This document shows positions 8,878 through 17,626 of a DNA stretch of 64,000 bases, one piece after another. Within the stretch, counting starts at the first letter, position 1. Every line of letters starts with the position of its first letter. The notes beneath the pieces are model-generated. The model searched no databases, was not told where the DNA came from, and was given only the letters and a program-made list of their open reading frames with translations. The translations under genes were made by a program, and so were the position numbers. Source of the stretch: Halovenus salina (GTDB lineage Archaea; Halobacteriota; Halobacteria; Halobacteriales; Haloarculaceae); NCBI RefSeq assembly GCF_026410925.1, contig NZ_CP112972.1, forward strand, positions 496,001-560,000, given 5' to 3'.

Positions 8878-10006
8878 ATCCGACCGTCGCTGCATCTGCC
8901 AGCGCCAGGTCGGCGGCCGCATCGGTATCGAACGACGCCACGATTTCGCCGTCTTCGACCACCCGCTCGAACAGGGGTTCGCCGTTGCCATCCTCTCCGG
9001 CTGGCCGTATCTCGTGGTCGCCTTCTGGCGTTCTGTAGACCTCCTTTTTGCCGTCGAGTTTCCCGCGCTTGGCCGCCAGCTCCCCGTCGACTTCGACGAT
9101 ATCGAGCGCGAAATCGAGCGGGTTGGCGTTACTGATGTAACTGCCGACGCCGAATCCCTCGACTACGTCACGCAGTTCGGTCATCGTGTCGGGGTCGATG
9201 CCGCCGCTAGCGAAGATACCGACATCCTCGTGGCCGCGCCCGTCGAGCTTCCAGCGCAGTTCTCGGAGGATATGCTCGAAGTCGCCGCGACGTGACCCTG
9301 TGGTGTCGATACGGACGCTCTCCAGGTCGTCGACGGCCTCGGCCGCGCGAATCGCCTCCTCGATTTCGTCGTCGTAGGTATCGCAGAGTGTGACACGTGG
9401 CGTCTTCGGGTCGACGGCCTCGTCGAAGGCTTGCCAGGCGGCTTCCTGGTTCCCGCGACCGAGACAGATGACCAGTGCATGGGGCATCGTGCCGCCGGCC
9501 TCCTCGCCGATGACCTCGCCAGCGGCGACGTTCGAGATGCCGTCGAGTCCGCCGATGAGGGCACAGCGTTCGAGCATCGCCGCAAGCGAGGGGTGGACGT
9601 GTCGGCTCCCGAAGCTCAATACGAGTGAGTCCGGGGCGGCCGTGCGCGCTTCGAGTGCCGCAGTCGCCATTCCCGTCGCGTGAGAGAGAAATCCAAGCAA
9701 CGCTGTCTCCAGGCGACAGAACTCAAGATACGGTCCCTCGATTCGCATCACGGGGCCGCCGTCGAACAGCCGCCCTTCGGGGATGGCATCGACCGTGACA
9801 TCTCGCCCCTCGAAGAGCTGGACGGCATCTTTGAGTCCTGCGAACAGATGCCAGTCACCAGAGGAGAACTGCGATGCGGTCACTTCGGCGACGACCGTCG
9901 GGTTTCGTCCGGCGTGTTCGAGTGTCTCGACGGTCCGGTCGAAGTACGCATCAGTTGCCTCACCGGCCGCAATTGCCTCCGGCGAGACGATATCGAAGTT
10001 GGACAT
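8858..10006 (-). CDS. pncB: Nicotinate phosphoribosyltransferase
   Basis: 382 residues. FDIVSPEAIAAGEATDAYFDRT, SFGSRHVHP, GGLDGISNVAAG, CDTYDDE and GIFASGGID are characteristic of archaeal-type nicotinate phosphoribosyltransferases. These make nicotinate mononucleotide from nicotinate and PRPP in the cytosolic Preiss-Handler branch of NAD synthesis. Length fits the family. It is followed upstream, on the same strand, by a surface lipoprotein gene and then by a divergent nicotinamidase-like gene that could supply nicotinate. Confidence 0.93.
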   Translation of the reverse strand: MSNFDIVSPEAIAAGEATDAYFDRTVETLEHAGRNPTVVAEVTASQFSSGDWHLFAGLKDAVQLFEGRDVTVDAIPEGRLFDGGPVMRIEGPYLEFCRLETALLGFLSHATGMATAALEARTAAPDSLVLSFGSRHVHPSLAAMLERCALIGGLDGISNVAAGEVIGEEAGGTMPHALVICLGRGNQEAAWQAFDEAVDPKTPRVTLCDTYDDEIEEAIRAAEAVDDLESVRIDTTGSRRGDFEHILRELRWKLDGRGHEDVGIFASGGIDPDTMTELRDVVEGFGVGSYISNANPLDFALDIVEVDGELAAKRGKLDGKKEVYRTPEGDHEIRPAGEDGNGEPLFERVVEDGEIVASFDTDAAADLALADAATVGFSATEQ

Positions 10007-10038
10007 TATCGTCAGTTCGGCCTTCGCCGTCGAAAAGA

Positions 10039-11337
10039 TTACCCATCGCCAGCGGGACTGTGTATCTCGGTGAGGGCCTCGATATCCGGTGCGTTGACGA
10101 TAGTCACGCTCGCTCCGTCACGGCGAATATCGTACGCTCCCTCGAACGGCCCCTCACTGATGACGAACTGGCGGGGACCGCGCTCCATGCCACCGCGTTC
10201 GGCGAGCAGGTCACGGTACCCCTCTGCGAACTCCCGCGCCTCGTCAGCACTCTGCCATTCCAGCGTCCAGACGTAGCCGGAGGCGTCGCCGTTCTCGTAG
10301 GGGACGAGTTCGTCACCAACCCAGCCGTCTGAGAGCGAATCGCTGTAGCTGTACGGTGTCTCCACGTCGACGATGCTGTTCTGCCAGAACATGACGTGAA
10401 TCGCGGCCTGTCCGACAGTCTCGCCCTCTGGGGTGTGGTCCAGCCGAGACCAGGCCGCACTCGATCTGTCCGGGACCGTGACGTTGACCGGACGGCTGTC
10501 GGGGTACTCCTCGGGGTCGATAATCTGGGCAGTACTCTCTGGGTAGCTGTCGTGGAGGGCGTCGACGGCCTCCCAGCCGCCGTCTTCGACAGTCTGTTCG
10601 ATGAAGGCCGCTCCAGACTGGTAGGGGTGGATTATGAGACGAACGACGCCGGGGTCGATGTTCGAGGAGTCACCGCCAGGTGACCCCCGGTCGAGACAGT
10701 CCCACTCGCTCCCACAGCGCTCGTAGTACCGCTCGGTCACGACCTCGGCCTCTCCTTCGATAACACCCCGACGCGCCGTGCTCGGGTCCCGGCGCTGGTG
10801 TCCCCCAGCGAGTCCGAACTGCTGGTCCTGAAAAGCGTGGACGAGTTCGTGGACGAGGGTCTCCATCCTGATGTCCGCAGCGTCTCCGTCGGTGATGACG
10901 ACGATTTCGCCGTCGTTCGGGGTGTAATACCCCTGAACCGTCTCACCGCGCGTCTGGTCCATCACTGCCGTTACGTCTCTGTCCTGTCCGACGAGAAAGA
11001 GCGCCTCCCAGATCTGATTCTCCCAGCGAACGTCGACCGCCGGGCGTTCTCTGGAGGAGGACCGGTACTCGGTCCGCGTGCGGTGTCGTATATTCACCGT
11101 TCTCTCGAAGGCATGGCCGCGGATAACCTCGATTCGGGCCATCGCTCGGTCGACCAGGACGTCGAGTTCCGACTCGTTGAAGCCATCGTCGGCCGTGACT
11201 GTAACAGAATCGTCGTAGCTAACGTTGTCGACCACACCGACGTTGTCCGGCAGGTCCTGGCTCCCGCCGTCGAACGCGATACCCGAGCAGCCAGCGAGGA
11301 GGACGACGGCCGCGACAACTACGAGCGAGCGACGCAT
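10039..11337 (-). CDS. Hvo_1808-type surface lipoprotein with zincin motif
   Basis: 432 residues. The N-terminus MRRSLVVVAAVVLLAGCSG is a signal sequence with lipobox LAGC (C17), so the mature protein should be lipid-anchored outside the membrane. HELVH at 163-167 matches HExxH, and EGEAEVV at about 195-201 could supply the third glutamate ligand of a gluzincin. The family label Hvo_1808 is from recognition of overall sequence character; protease activity is inferred from motifs only. It ends 32 nt before the pncB start on the same strand. Confidence 0.8.
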   Translation of the reverse strand: MRRSLVVVAAVVLLAGCSGIAFDGGSQDLPDNVGVVDNVSYDDSVTVTADDGFNESELDVLVDRAMARIEVIRGHAFERTVNIRHRTRTEYRSSSRERPAVDVRWENQIWEALFLVGQDRDVTAVMDQTRGETVQGYYTPNDGEIVVITDGDAADIRMETLVHELVHAFQDQQFGLAGGHQRRDPSTARRGVIEGEAEVVTERYYERCGSEWDCLDRGSPGGDSSNIDPGVVRLIIHPYQSGAAFIEQTVEDGGWEAVDALHDSYPESTAQIIDPEEYPDSRPVNVTVPDRSSAAWSRLDHTPEGETVGQAAIHVMFWQNSIVDVETPYSYSDSLSDGWVGDELVPYENGDASGYVWTLEWQSADEAREFAEGYRDLLAERGGMERGPRQFVISEGPFEGAYDIRRDGASVTIVNAPDIEALTEIHSPAGDG

Positions 11338-11411
11338 ATCCGCGCTACGGGACCGGTGACCAAAAATCGACAGGTCCCAACTTTTCTATGCGGTTGCCAC
11401 CTACTAGCTGT

Positions 11412-11984
11412 ATGAACTTCGACCCCGAACACACGGCAGTCGTCATCGTCGACATGCAAAACGGGTTCTGTCACCCTGACGGGAGCCTCTATGCGCCACC
11501 AAGCGAAGAGGCAATCGAGCCGTGTACGACGCTGGTCGACAAGGCGAGAGAAGCAGGCGCGTCTGTCGTCTACACCAGAGACGTGCATCCGCCCGACCAG
11601 TTCGAAGACGCCCACTACTACGACGAGTTCGACCGATGGGGCGAGCACGTTGTTGAGGGTGACTGGGAAGCAAACCTCGTCGAGGAACTGAACCCACGTG
11701 ACGACGAACTGGTCGTGGTCAAACACACCTACAACGCGTTCTATCAGACGCAACTCGAAGGCTGGCTGAACGCACACGGTATCGACGACCTCGTTTTCGC
11801 CGGCACGCTCGCGAACGTCTGTGTCCTGCATACGGCGAGTGCGGCTGGGTTCCGCGATTATCGGCCCGTGGTCGTTGAGGACGCCGTCGGCTACCTCGAA
11901 GCCGACGACCAGGAGTATGCAGTCGAGCACACCGACTGGCTATTCGGCGAGCGTGCGACCCTCTCCGAGGTCGACTTCGAGTAA
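11412..11984 (+). CDS. pncA: Cysteine hydrolase of the isochorismatase family, probable nicotinamidase
   Basis: 190 residues. The catalytic triad is visible as D14 (VIVDMQNGF), K104 (VVKHTYNAF) and C137 (ANVCVLHTA). D57-x-H59 and H79, with H68 between, resemble the metal site that separates nicotinamidases from other isochorismatase-fold hydrolases. Nicotinamidase turns nicotinamide into nicotinate, the substrate of PncB encoded two genes away, which supports the assignment. The ATG at 11412 is chosen because the fold begins there; the eight upstream codons overlap the divergent promoter region. Confidence 0.8.
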   Translation: MNFDPEHTAVVIVDMQNGFCHPDGSLYAPPSEEAIEPCTTLVDKAREAGASVVYTRDVHPPDQFEDAHYYDEFDRWGEHVVEGDWEANLVEELNPRDDELVVVKHTYNAFYQTQLEGWLNAHGIDDLVFAGTLANVCVLHTASAAGFRDYRPVVVEDAVGYLEADDQEYAVEHTDWLFGERATLSEVDFE

Positions 11985-12037
11985 CTGTCCTGCCGCCAGT
12001 TCGTATTCGATCGTTTACAGAATTATTGTTCTGGAGA

Positions 12038-12046
12038 GTTTTATGC
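12038..12046 (+). promoter_or_regulatory. TATA-like box for the S9 peptidase gene
   Basis: GTTTTATGC lies 26-34 nt before the ATG at 12072, in the usual haloarchaeal position. The 60 bases before it are unusually AT-rich (TTTACAGAATTATTG). Prediction from position and composition only. Confidence 0.5.
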
Positions 12047-12071
12047 AGGTGGCGCTCCAGCTAATAACTGC

Positions 12072-13967
12072 ATGAGCGGAGCCCAAGTTACCGAAGAACT
12101 ACTCGAAGAGCTTGCGAGCCTGCCGACACTCGCGCACCCGACCGTCTCCCCAGACGGCGACGAAGTCGCCCTCTACTACGACATCACCGGACGCAACGAA
12201 CTGCACGTCCTCGACGTCGAGAGCGGCGAGATGCGACAGTGGAGCGAGGGCGAGGTTCCCCGGAACGCCCGATGGCCCGTCGACTGGTCCGCCGACGGAG
12301 AGAGCGTCTTTTTCCATCTGGACGACGACGGCAACGAACAGAACGACGTTCACAGAATCTCCCGCGACGGCGAGACCGAGGCCGTCATCGAGATGGACGG
12401 CCAGGTCGCGCTCAACGACGTCGGCGAGGACGGCGAGACCCTCATTGTCGGCTCCAGCCGCGACGGCCAGATGAACCTCTATCGCCACGACCTGCCGTCG
12501 GGCGAGACAACAAAGATTACCGACTACGAGCGGGCTGCCGGCGGCGCTATCCTCTCACCAGACTGCGAACGAATCGCCTATGCGACAAACGAGAGCGACG
12601 ACTTCGACAACCAGGATGTCTACGTCGCAAACGTCGACGGTTCCGAGCCGCAAAATCTTGATATCGGAGACACTGGCGCGGAATCTGGCCCGGCCGACTG
12701 GGGGCCCGACGGCGAGCGCCTCCTCGTGTCGGACAACTCGACGGACCTCGGCCGTCTCGGGGTCTATGACTTCGATGCCGACGAGGTAACCTGGCTTGAA
12801 GACGGCGAGTTCGAGGAAGGGCCGAAAGGATTCATGCCCGGCGGCGAACGTGTTCTCGGCCACCGGAGCCGAGACGCCGAAGTCGTCCCGGTTATCTACG
12901 ACATCGAGACCGGCGAGGCAACCGAGTTCGATCTGCCCGGCGGCGTCGCCAGCCTCGGCAATGAAGTCATTCTCGACGACCAGCGCGTCCTCCTGACCCA
13001 CACCACCCCGACCCAGCGTCCAGAGCTGTTCGTCTACAACGTCGAGAGTCACGAATACGAGACGCTGGTCGAGGCCGAGTACGGTCCCTTCGACCCCGAG
13101 GACTTCGCCGACGCCGAGTACTTCACCGTCGACTCCGACGGCGTCCCCGAGACCGACCAGGCGGCAGTCGAACACGAGCCCTACGAGGAGTTCGAAATCG
13201 GCGCGCTCTTTTTCGATTCGGGACAGCGCCCTTCGCCGCTCATCGTCAACCCCCACGGCGGTCCGCGAGCGCGTGACGTCAAGCGGTTCAACCTCTACAC
13301 CCAGGTGCTGGTGTCGCTCGGGTTCTCCGTCCTGCAGGTGAACTACCGCGGCTCGACCGGTCGGGGACGAGAGTTCGTCGAGGAACTGTACGACGACTGG
13401 GGCGGTGCCGAACAGGGCGATGTCGTCACCGCCACAGAGCACATCCTCGACGATTACGACTGGCTCGACGACGACCAGGTCGTCGTCTTTGGAGGCTCCT
13501 ACGGCGGGTACTCTGCGTACTGGCAGATGGTCCAGTACCCCGACCTCTACGAGGCAGGCATCGCCTGGATTGGGCTGACGGACCTCGAAGATATGTTCGA
13601 GAACACGATGCCCCACTTCCGGACCGAACTGATGGAGAAATACCTCGGCACGCCCGAGGAGAACCCCGACCTCTACGAGGAGCGGTCGCCGGTCAACTAC
13701 GTCGACAACCTCGACGCTCCACTGTTCGTCGTCCACGGCGTCAACGACCGGCGTGTTCCCGTCTCACAGGCCCGTATCTTCGAGGATGCCCTCGGCGAGC
13801 ACGGCTTCAAAGAGGGCGAGGAGGGTGACTACGAGTACAAGGAACTGGGCGAAGAGGGGCACGCCTCCTCTGACCAGGCCCAGAAGCTCCGGATGTTCCA
13901 GGCACTCGCGGACTTCCTCGACCGCCGGGTTGGCACAGAGCCAAAAGCAATCGTCGCCGACGACTGA
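12072..13967 (+). CDS. S9 family peptidase (acylaminoacyl/prolyl oligopeptidase type)
   Basis: 631 residues. The N-terminal two thirds form a WD/propeller-like repeat region (SPDGDEVALYY, SADGESVFFHLD, SPDCERIAYATN). The C-terminal alpha/beta hydrolase domain has GGSYGGY (Ser476), D559 in GVNDRRVP and H597 in EEGHASSD. The protein has no signal peptide, so it probably hydrolyses oligopeptides in the cytosol. It converges on a peptide-type ABC importer, which fits a peptide-use module. Its TGA stop shares its last base with the left end of a 111-bp repeat. Confidence 0.92.
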   Translation: MSGAQVTEELLEELASLPTLAHPTVSPDGDEVALYYDITGRNELHVLDVESGEMRQWSEGEVPRNARWPVDWSADGESVFFHLDDDGNEQNDVHRISRDGETEAVIEMDGQVALNDVGEDGETLIVGSSRDGQMNLYRHDLPSGETTKITDYERAAGGAILSPDCERIAYATNESDDFDNQDVYVANVDGSEPQNLDIGDTGAESGPADWGPDGERLLVSDNSTDLGRLGVYDFDADEVTWLEDGEFEEGPKGFMPGGERVLGHRSRDAEVVPVIYDIETGEATEFDLPGGVASLGNEVILDDQRVLLTHTTPTQRPELFVYNVESHEYETLVEAEYGPFDPEDFADAEYFTVDSDGVPETDQAAVEHEPYEEFEIGALFFDSGQRPSPLIVNPHGGPRARDVKRFNLYTQVLVSLGFSVLQVNYRGSTGRGREFVEELYDDWGGAEQGDVVTATEHILDDYDWLDDDQVVVFGGSYGGYSAYWQMVQYPDLYEAGIAWIGLTDLEDMFENTMPHFRTELMEKYLGTPEENPDLYEERSPVNYVDNLDAPLFVVHGVNDRRVPVSQARIFEDALGEHGFKEGEEGDYEYKELGEEGHASSDQAQKLRMFQALADFLDRRVGTEPKAIVADD

Positions 13968-14077
13968 TCGTGACCGTTGCGAGTCGTTACCGCTGTCGGG
14001 AAACGAGGTGTGGGTTTCACGGCGTGAAACACCGAAATTCGTGACGTGGTCACGAAAATAACCGCAACAATCACTAT
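13967..14077. repeat. MITE-like 111-bp inverted-repeat element, copy A
   Basis: 111 bp with imperfect 15-bp terminal inverted repeats: the left end ATCGTGACCGTTGCG and the right end CGCAACAATCACTAT pair with three mismatches. Inside are two compact hairpins, GTTTCAC-GGC-GTGAAAC and TTCGTGAC-GTG-GTCACGAA. A second copy of equal length, with 12 mismatches by hand alignment, is at 55786-55896. It lies between the convergent S9 peptidase and ABC ATPase genes and encodes no plausible protein. Possible roles are a non-autonomous transposon remnant, a shared terminator or a structured RNA. Confidence 0.75.
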
Positions 14078-14098
14078 GACGGAGAGACCTCTCGCGTT

Positions 14099-15421
14099 TC
14101 AGCTCTCGTAGAGGTGACACGCAACCGGCTGTGAGTCTTCTGACAGCTCGGGGTTGTCGGTCTCACAGACGCTTTCGAACTCCTCTCTGAGCACCGCGGC
14201 AGCGCTCTCCCAGTCTGCTTCAGCTAGGTGGCCAATTGCCTCGTCGACAACCTGTTCCGGCGTGCCGGTGACCTCAGTTGCGAGGACATCCTCTTTGACC
14301 TCCTCGACGAAGGCCCGGGTCTCCCGACTGTTCAGCTCCTGGTCGTCCTCCTCGAGCCCCGAGAGACCGGCGTCCTCGGCGAGCTTGTGGATGGATATCT
14401 CCCCACCCTCGACCAGCTCGCGGAAGTGCATTACCTCGCGGTAGCTCTGTTGGTCGATATCGAGACCTGCGGGTTGAATGATTTGCGGGCACCGCGTCCT
14501 GAAACGGCAGCCACTCGGGGGATTGCGCGGCGACGGAACGTCGCCTCTCAGCGTCTCGATATCGCGGTCGCGTTCTGCTGTCTCGGCGCGTGGCACACTC
14601 TCCAGTAGCGCCTCCGTGTACGGATGTTTGGGCGACTCGAACAACGTGTCGACGTCGGCGACCTCGGCGATTTCGCCGAGATACATGACGGCGACTCGGT
14701 CACAGATATGACGAATGACCGAGAGGTCGTGTGAGATGAGCAGATACGTGAGGTTGAACTCCTCTTGGAGATCGTTGAGGAGGTTGAGAATCTGGGCCTG
14801 GACCGACACGTCGAGTGCGCTCGTCGGCTCGTCCAGAACGAGAAAATCGGGGTTGAGCGAGAGCGCCCGAGCGATACCGATGCGCTGGCGCTGTCCCCCC
14901 GAGAACTCACTTGGATAGCGGTCGAACTGGTCCTCTGAGAGGCCGACCCGTTCGAGCAGGTCGCGGACCCGTTCGTTGCGCTCTTCTAGCGTGCCGATAC
15001 CGTGGATGTCCAGTGCCTCCCGGACTGTCTCACCGACTGGAACCCGTGGGTCCAGGCTGGTGTAGGGGTCCTGGAACACAATCTGGGCGTTCCGTCGGAA
15101 CGAGAGGAGGTCCGAGCCCCCCATATCGAGGATGGGGTCTCCGTCGAACCTAATTGTCCCATCTGTTGGCTCCTGGAGTCTGAGCACCGTCTCTCCGGTA
15201 GTGGATTTCCCACAGCCAGACTCGCCGACGAGGCCGAGTGTCTCGCCGCGGTGAATGTCGAAGGAGACGCCGTCGACGGCTCTAATTGCGACCGGTCCGT
15301 TTCCAAGGAGGCGGTCGAGGATGTTATCTCCCTCGAAGAAGTGCTTTTTGAGATCTCGGACCTCGACCAGCGGGCCCGTAGCTTCGTCACGGTTAGACTG
15401 GAGTTCGGCTTCGAGGGTCAC
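14099..15421 (-). CDS. Peptide-type ABC transporter ATP-binding protein (OppF/DppF-like)
   Basis: 440 residues. Walker A is GESGCGKST, the signature is [15 protein letters not shown] and Walker B is [12 protein letters not shown], followed by the oligopeptide-type C-terminal region with CRFRTRCP (probable Cys-containing oligo_HPY segment). A roughly 110-residue acidic C-terminal extension beyond that region is longer than in bacterial OppF (about 330 residues). It energises import of peptides or similar substrates at the membrane. Last gene of the five-gene operon; its start overlaps the preceding ATPase stop by four bases. Confidence 0.9.
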   Translation of the reverse strand: MTLEAELQSNRDEATGPLVEVRDLKKHFFEGDNILDRLLGNGPVAIRAVDGVSFDIHRGETLGLVGESGCGKSTTGETVLRLQEPTDGTIRFDGDPILDMGGSDLLSFRRNAQIVFQDPYTSLDPRVPVGETVREALDIHGIGTLEERNERVRDLLERVGLSEDQFDRYPSEFSGGQRQRIGIARALSLNPDFLVLDEPTSALDVSVQAQILNLLNDLQEEFNLTYLLISHDLSVIRHICDRVAVMYLGEIAEVADVDTLFESPKHPYTEALLESVPRAETAERDRDIETLRGDVPSPRNPPSGCRFRTRCPQIIQPAGLDIDQQSYREVMHFRELVEGGEISIHKLAEDAGLSGLEEDDQELNSRETRAFVEEVKEDVLATEVTGTPEQVVDEAIGHLAEADWESAAAVLREEFESVCETDNPELSEDSQPVACHLYES

Positions 15422-16602
15422 GCGTCCTCACCCCCGAAATGGTCGTCGCCAAGCGCCTGTGACTCGTCGTACTCCGACTCGGCGAGGACGCATTTTGCCT
15501 CGTGTCCAGGTGAGCCGTCGACCGCTGCGTCGTCGGGCTTTTCGAGACACTGCTCCATCGCCTTCGGACACCGGTCCGCGAAGTAACAGCGGTCGCCCAT
15601 CTCCTCGTCCATGAGACTCGGGACATTCCCCTCGATTGGTTCCAGGCGACCACCGGCAGTCTCCAGTTCCGGAATCGAACCGAGCAGCCCCTGTGTGTAG
15701 GGATGGACCGGTGTGTCGAAGATATCAGCAAGACTCCCGCGCTCGACAACCTCGCCGGCGTACATGACTCCAACTTTGTCACACATCCGGGCGATGACGC
15801 CGAGGTTGTGGGTGATGAGCAAGACAGTCATGCCGGTCTCCTCTTGGATTTCGCGAAGCAGATTCAACACCTGTGCCTGGATGGTCACGTCGAGTGCCGT
15901 CGTCGGCTCGTCGGCGATGAGGATGTCCGGTTCGCCTGCTAGTGCCTGTGCAATCATCGCCCGCTGTAGCATGCCCCCAGAGTACTCGTGTGGGTACTCA
16001 TCGACGCGCTCCTCGGGGTCGGGGATGCCGACCTGCTGGAGCAGCTCTATCGCGCGGTCTTTGCTCTCGGAGCTCACGAAGCCCCGGTTGGGCATTATCG
16101 TCCCGTAGGCGTACGACCGTAGCGAGTAGGCCGACGAACTCGTCCGGGCCTTCGTCGAACGCGGGTTCGAACTCGCTCGGCGTTGGACCTCGACGGCCTC
16201 GGCAATCTGCTCGCCGACGGTCAGGGTCGGATTGAAGCTGCTCTCGGGGTCCTGGAAGATCATACTGAACGAGGGGCCACGGAGTGACCTGACGGCCTCC
16301 TTCGGCAGCGCCCGGAGGTCGACGTAGTCGCCGTCGACTGCGTCTGGGTGTGATTCGGCGAACTCCTCGGCCAATGGCGCGTTCCGGTACTCGATTTTGC
16401 CGTCGGTGATACGACCGGGCGACTCGATGAGCCCGATGAGAGAGCGCGCCAGCACGCTCTTGCCGCTCCCGCTCTCGCCGACGATACCGAAGATTTCGCC
16501 CTCGTCGATAGAGACCGACAGCGACTCGACTGCATTGACCTGTCCCGATTTCGTGAAAAATCGGGTGCTGAGGTCTGAGATGCGGAGTATCGGCTCGCTC
16601 AT
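15418..16602 (-). CDS. Peptide-type ABC transporter ATP-binding protein (OppD/DppD-like)
   Basis: 394 residues. Walker A is GESGSGKSV, the signature is [15 protein letters not shown], Walker B is [12 protein letters not shown], and the C-terminus has [14 protein letters not shown]. Between the Q-loop ([10 protein letters not shown]) and the signature there is a Ser/Arg-rich insertion (about residues 140-170, [17 protein letters not shown]) that is unusual for the family. It works with the other ATPase and two permeases. Its start directly follows the permease stop, with no intergenic space. Confidence 0.9.
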   Translation of the reverse strand: MSEPILRISDLSTRFFTKSGQVNAVESLSVSIDEGEIFGIVGESGSGKSVLARSLIGLIESPGRITDGKIEYRNAPLAEEFAESHPDAVDGDYVDLRALPKEAVRSLRGPSFSMIFQDPESSFNPTLTVGEQIAEAVEVQRRASSNPRSTKARTSSSAYSLRSYAYGTIMPNRGFVSSESKDRAIELLQQVGIPDPEERVDEYPHEYSGGMLQRAMIAQALAGEPDILIADEPTTALDVTIQAQVLNLLREIQEETGMTVLLITHNLGVIARMCDKVGVMYAGEVVERGSLADIFDTPVHPYTQGLLGSIPELETAGGRLEPIEGNVPSLMDEEMGDRCYFADRCPKAMEQCLEKPDDAAVDGSPGHEAKCVLAESEYDESQALGDDHFGGEDA

Positions 16603-17607
16603 CTACATCCCACCCCGTTCGCCACCGATATCCGGGTCGAGCGCGTCCCGGAGCCAGTCGCCGACGAGATTGATACTGACAACCGCAAGGACGATTGCGA
16701 GCCCCGGCATCGTCGAAATCCACCACGAGGTCGCGAGCAGGTCACGACCCTGGTTGATGTCGAAGCCCCACGAGAGGTTCGTCCCCGAGAAGCCCAGAAA
16801 CGACAGCGAACTCTCAAGCAGGATGATGACGGCGACCTGTATCGTCGCGAGCACGATAATCGGCGTCAGGCTGTTCGGCAACACGTGTTTCAACATCAGC
16901 CGCCTGTTGCTCGCTCCCAGGCTCCGGGAGGCCTTGACGTAGTTCTTCTCGCGCACCGTGAGGGCTTCCCCACGAGCGATGCGGGCGAACCAGACCCAGT
17001 TGACGAGTGCGACGACGAGTGTCACGGTCAACGGGATAGTCAGCACCTCGGGCATTCCGTCGGCCAGTCCCGCGGCGACGAACGGGTCCGGTATCTCGAG
17101 GGTCCTGGGTCCGAGCAGCCCGATGAGAGCAATCGCCAACACGAGCGCCGGGAACGCGAGCATGATGTCGGCAAAGCGCATCAGCCCGTCGTCGACGCGG
17201 CCGCCGTAAAAGCCAGCAACGAGGCCGACGGTCACACCAGAGAGCATCGCGATGAGAGTCCCGAGAACGCCGACCGCTAGCGACGTGCGCGCGCCGTACA
17301 GCACCCGCGAGTAGATGTCCTGCCCGAGTTGGTTCGTCCCTAGCGGGTGGTCGAGCGAGCCGCTGACGGTTTCGGTGACTGTCTGGCGTTCGCCGTCGAC
17401 GAACTGGATCTCCTCGCTGGAATCAGTGAATCCGACCGGCGGAATGTTCGAGTCCTCTAGATTTTGCTCTTTAGGGGGTTGTGTCGCCAGAAACGGGGCG
17501 AACGTCGCGACGAGGATGACCCCCACGAGCAAGACGATACCGAACTTGGCTAGCATGCTGCGACGAAGCTCCGCTCGCAGACTTTGTCGAACTCTGCTTG
17601 ACAACAT
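16603..17607 (-). CDS. Peptide-type ABC transporter permease (OppC/DppC-like)
   Basis: 334 residues. A cytosolic N-terminus precedes the first helix (about 24-40), then a roughly 75-residue external segment ending in HPLGTNQLGQDIYSRVLYGARTSL, which is the conserved OppC motif. Five more helices follow, with the inner-membrane EAA-type loop SLGASNRRLMLKHVLPNSL. Forms the membrane channel with the OppB-like permease. Position between that permease and the ATPases is the normal operon order. Confidence 0.9.
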   Translation of the reverse strand: MLSSRVRQSLRAELRRSMLAKFGIVLLVGVILVATFAPFLATQPPKEQNLEDSNIPPVGFTDSSEEIQFVDGERQTVTETVSGSLDHPLGTNQLGQDIYSRVLYGARTSLAVGVLGTLIAMLSGVTVGLVAGFYGGRVDDGLMRFADIMLAFPALVLAIALIGLLGPRTLEIPDPFVAAGLADGMPEVLTIPLTVTLVVALVNWVWFARIARGEALTVREKNYVKASRSLGASNRRLMLKHVLPNSLTPIIVLATIQVAVIILLESSLSFLGFSGTNLSWGFDINQGRDLLATSWWISTMPGLAIVLAVVSINLVGDWLRDALDPDIGGERGGM

Positions 17608-17626
17608 AGCTACGTGGTTCCTCCTA

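Noticed and set aside
12555..13736. 393-codon minus-strand frame inside the S9 peptidase gene
   Set aside because: The sense protein carries the full catalytic triad Ser476-Asp559-His597; the antisense frame has no features.
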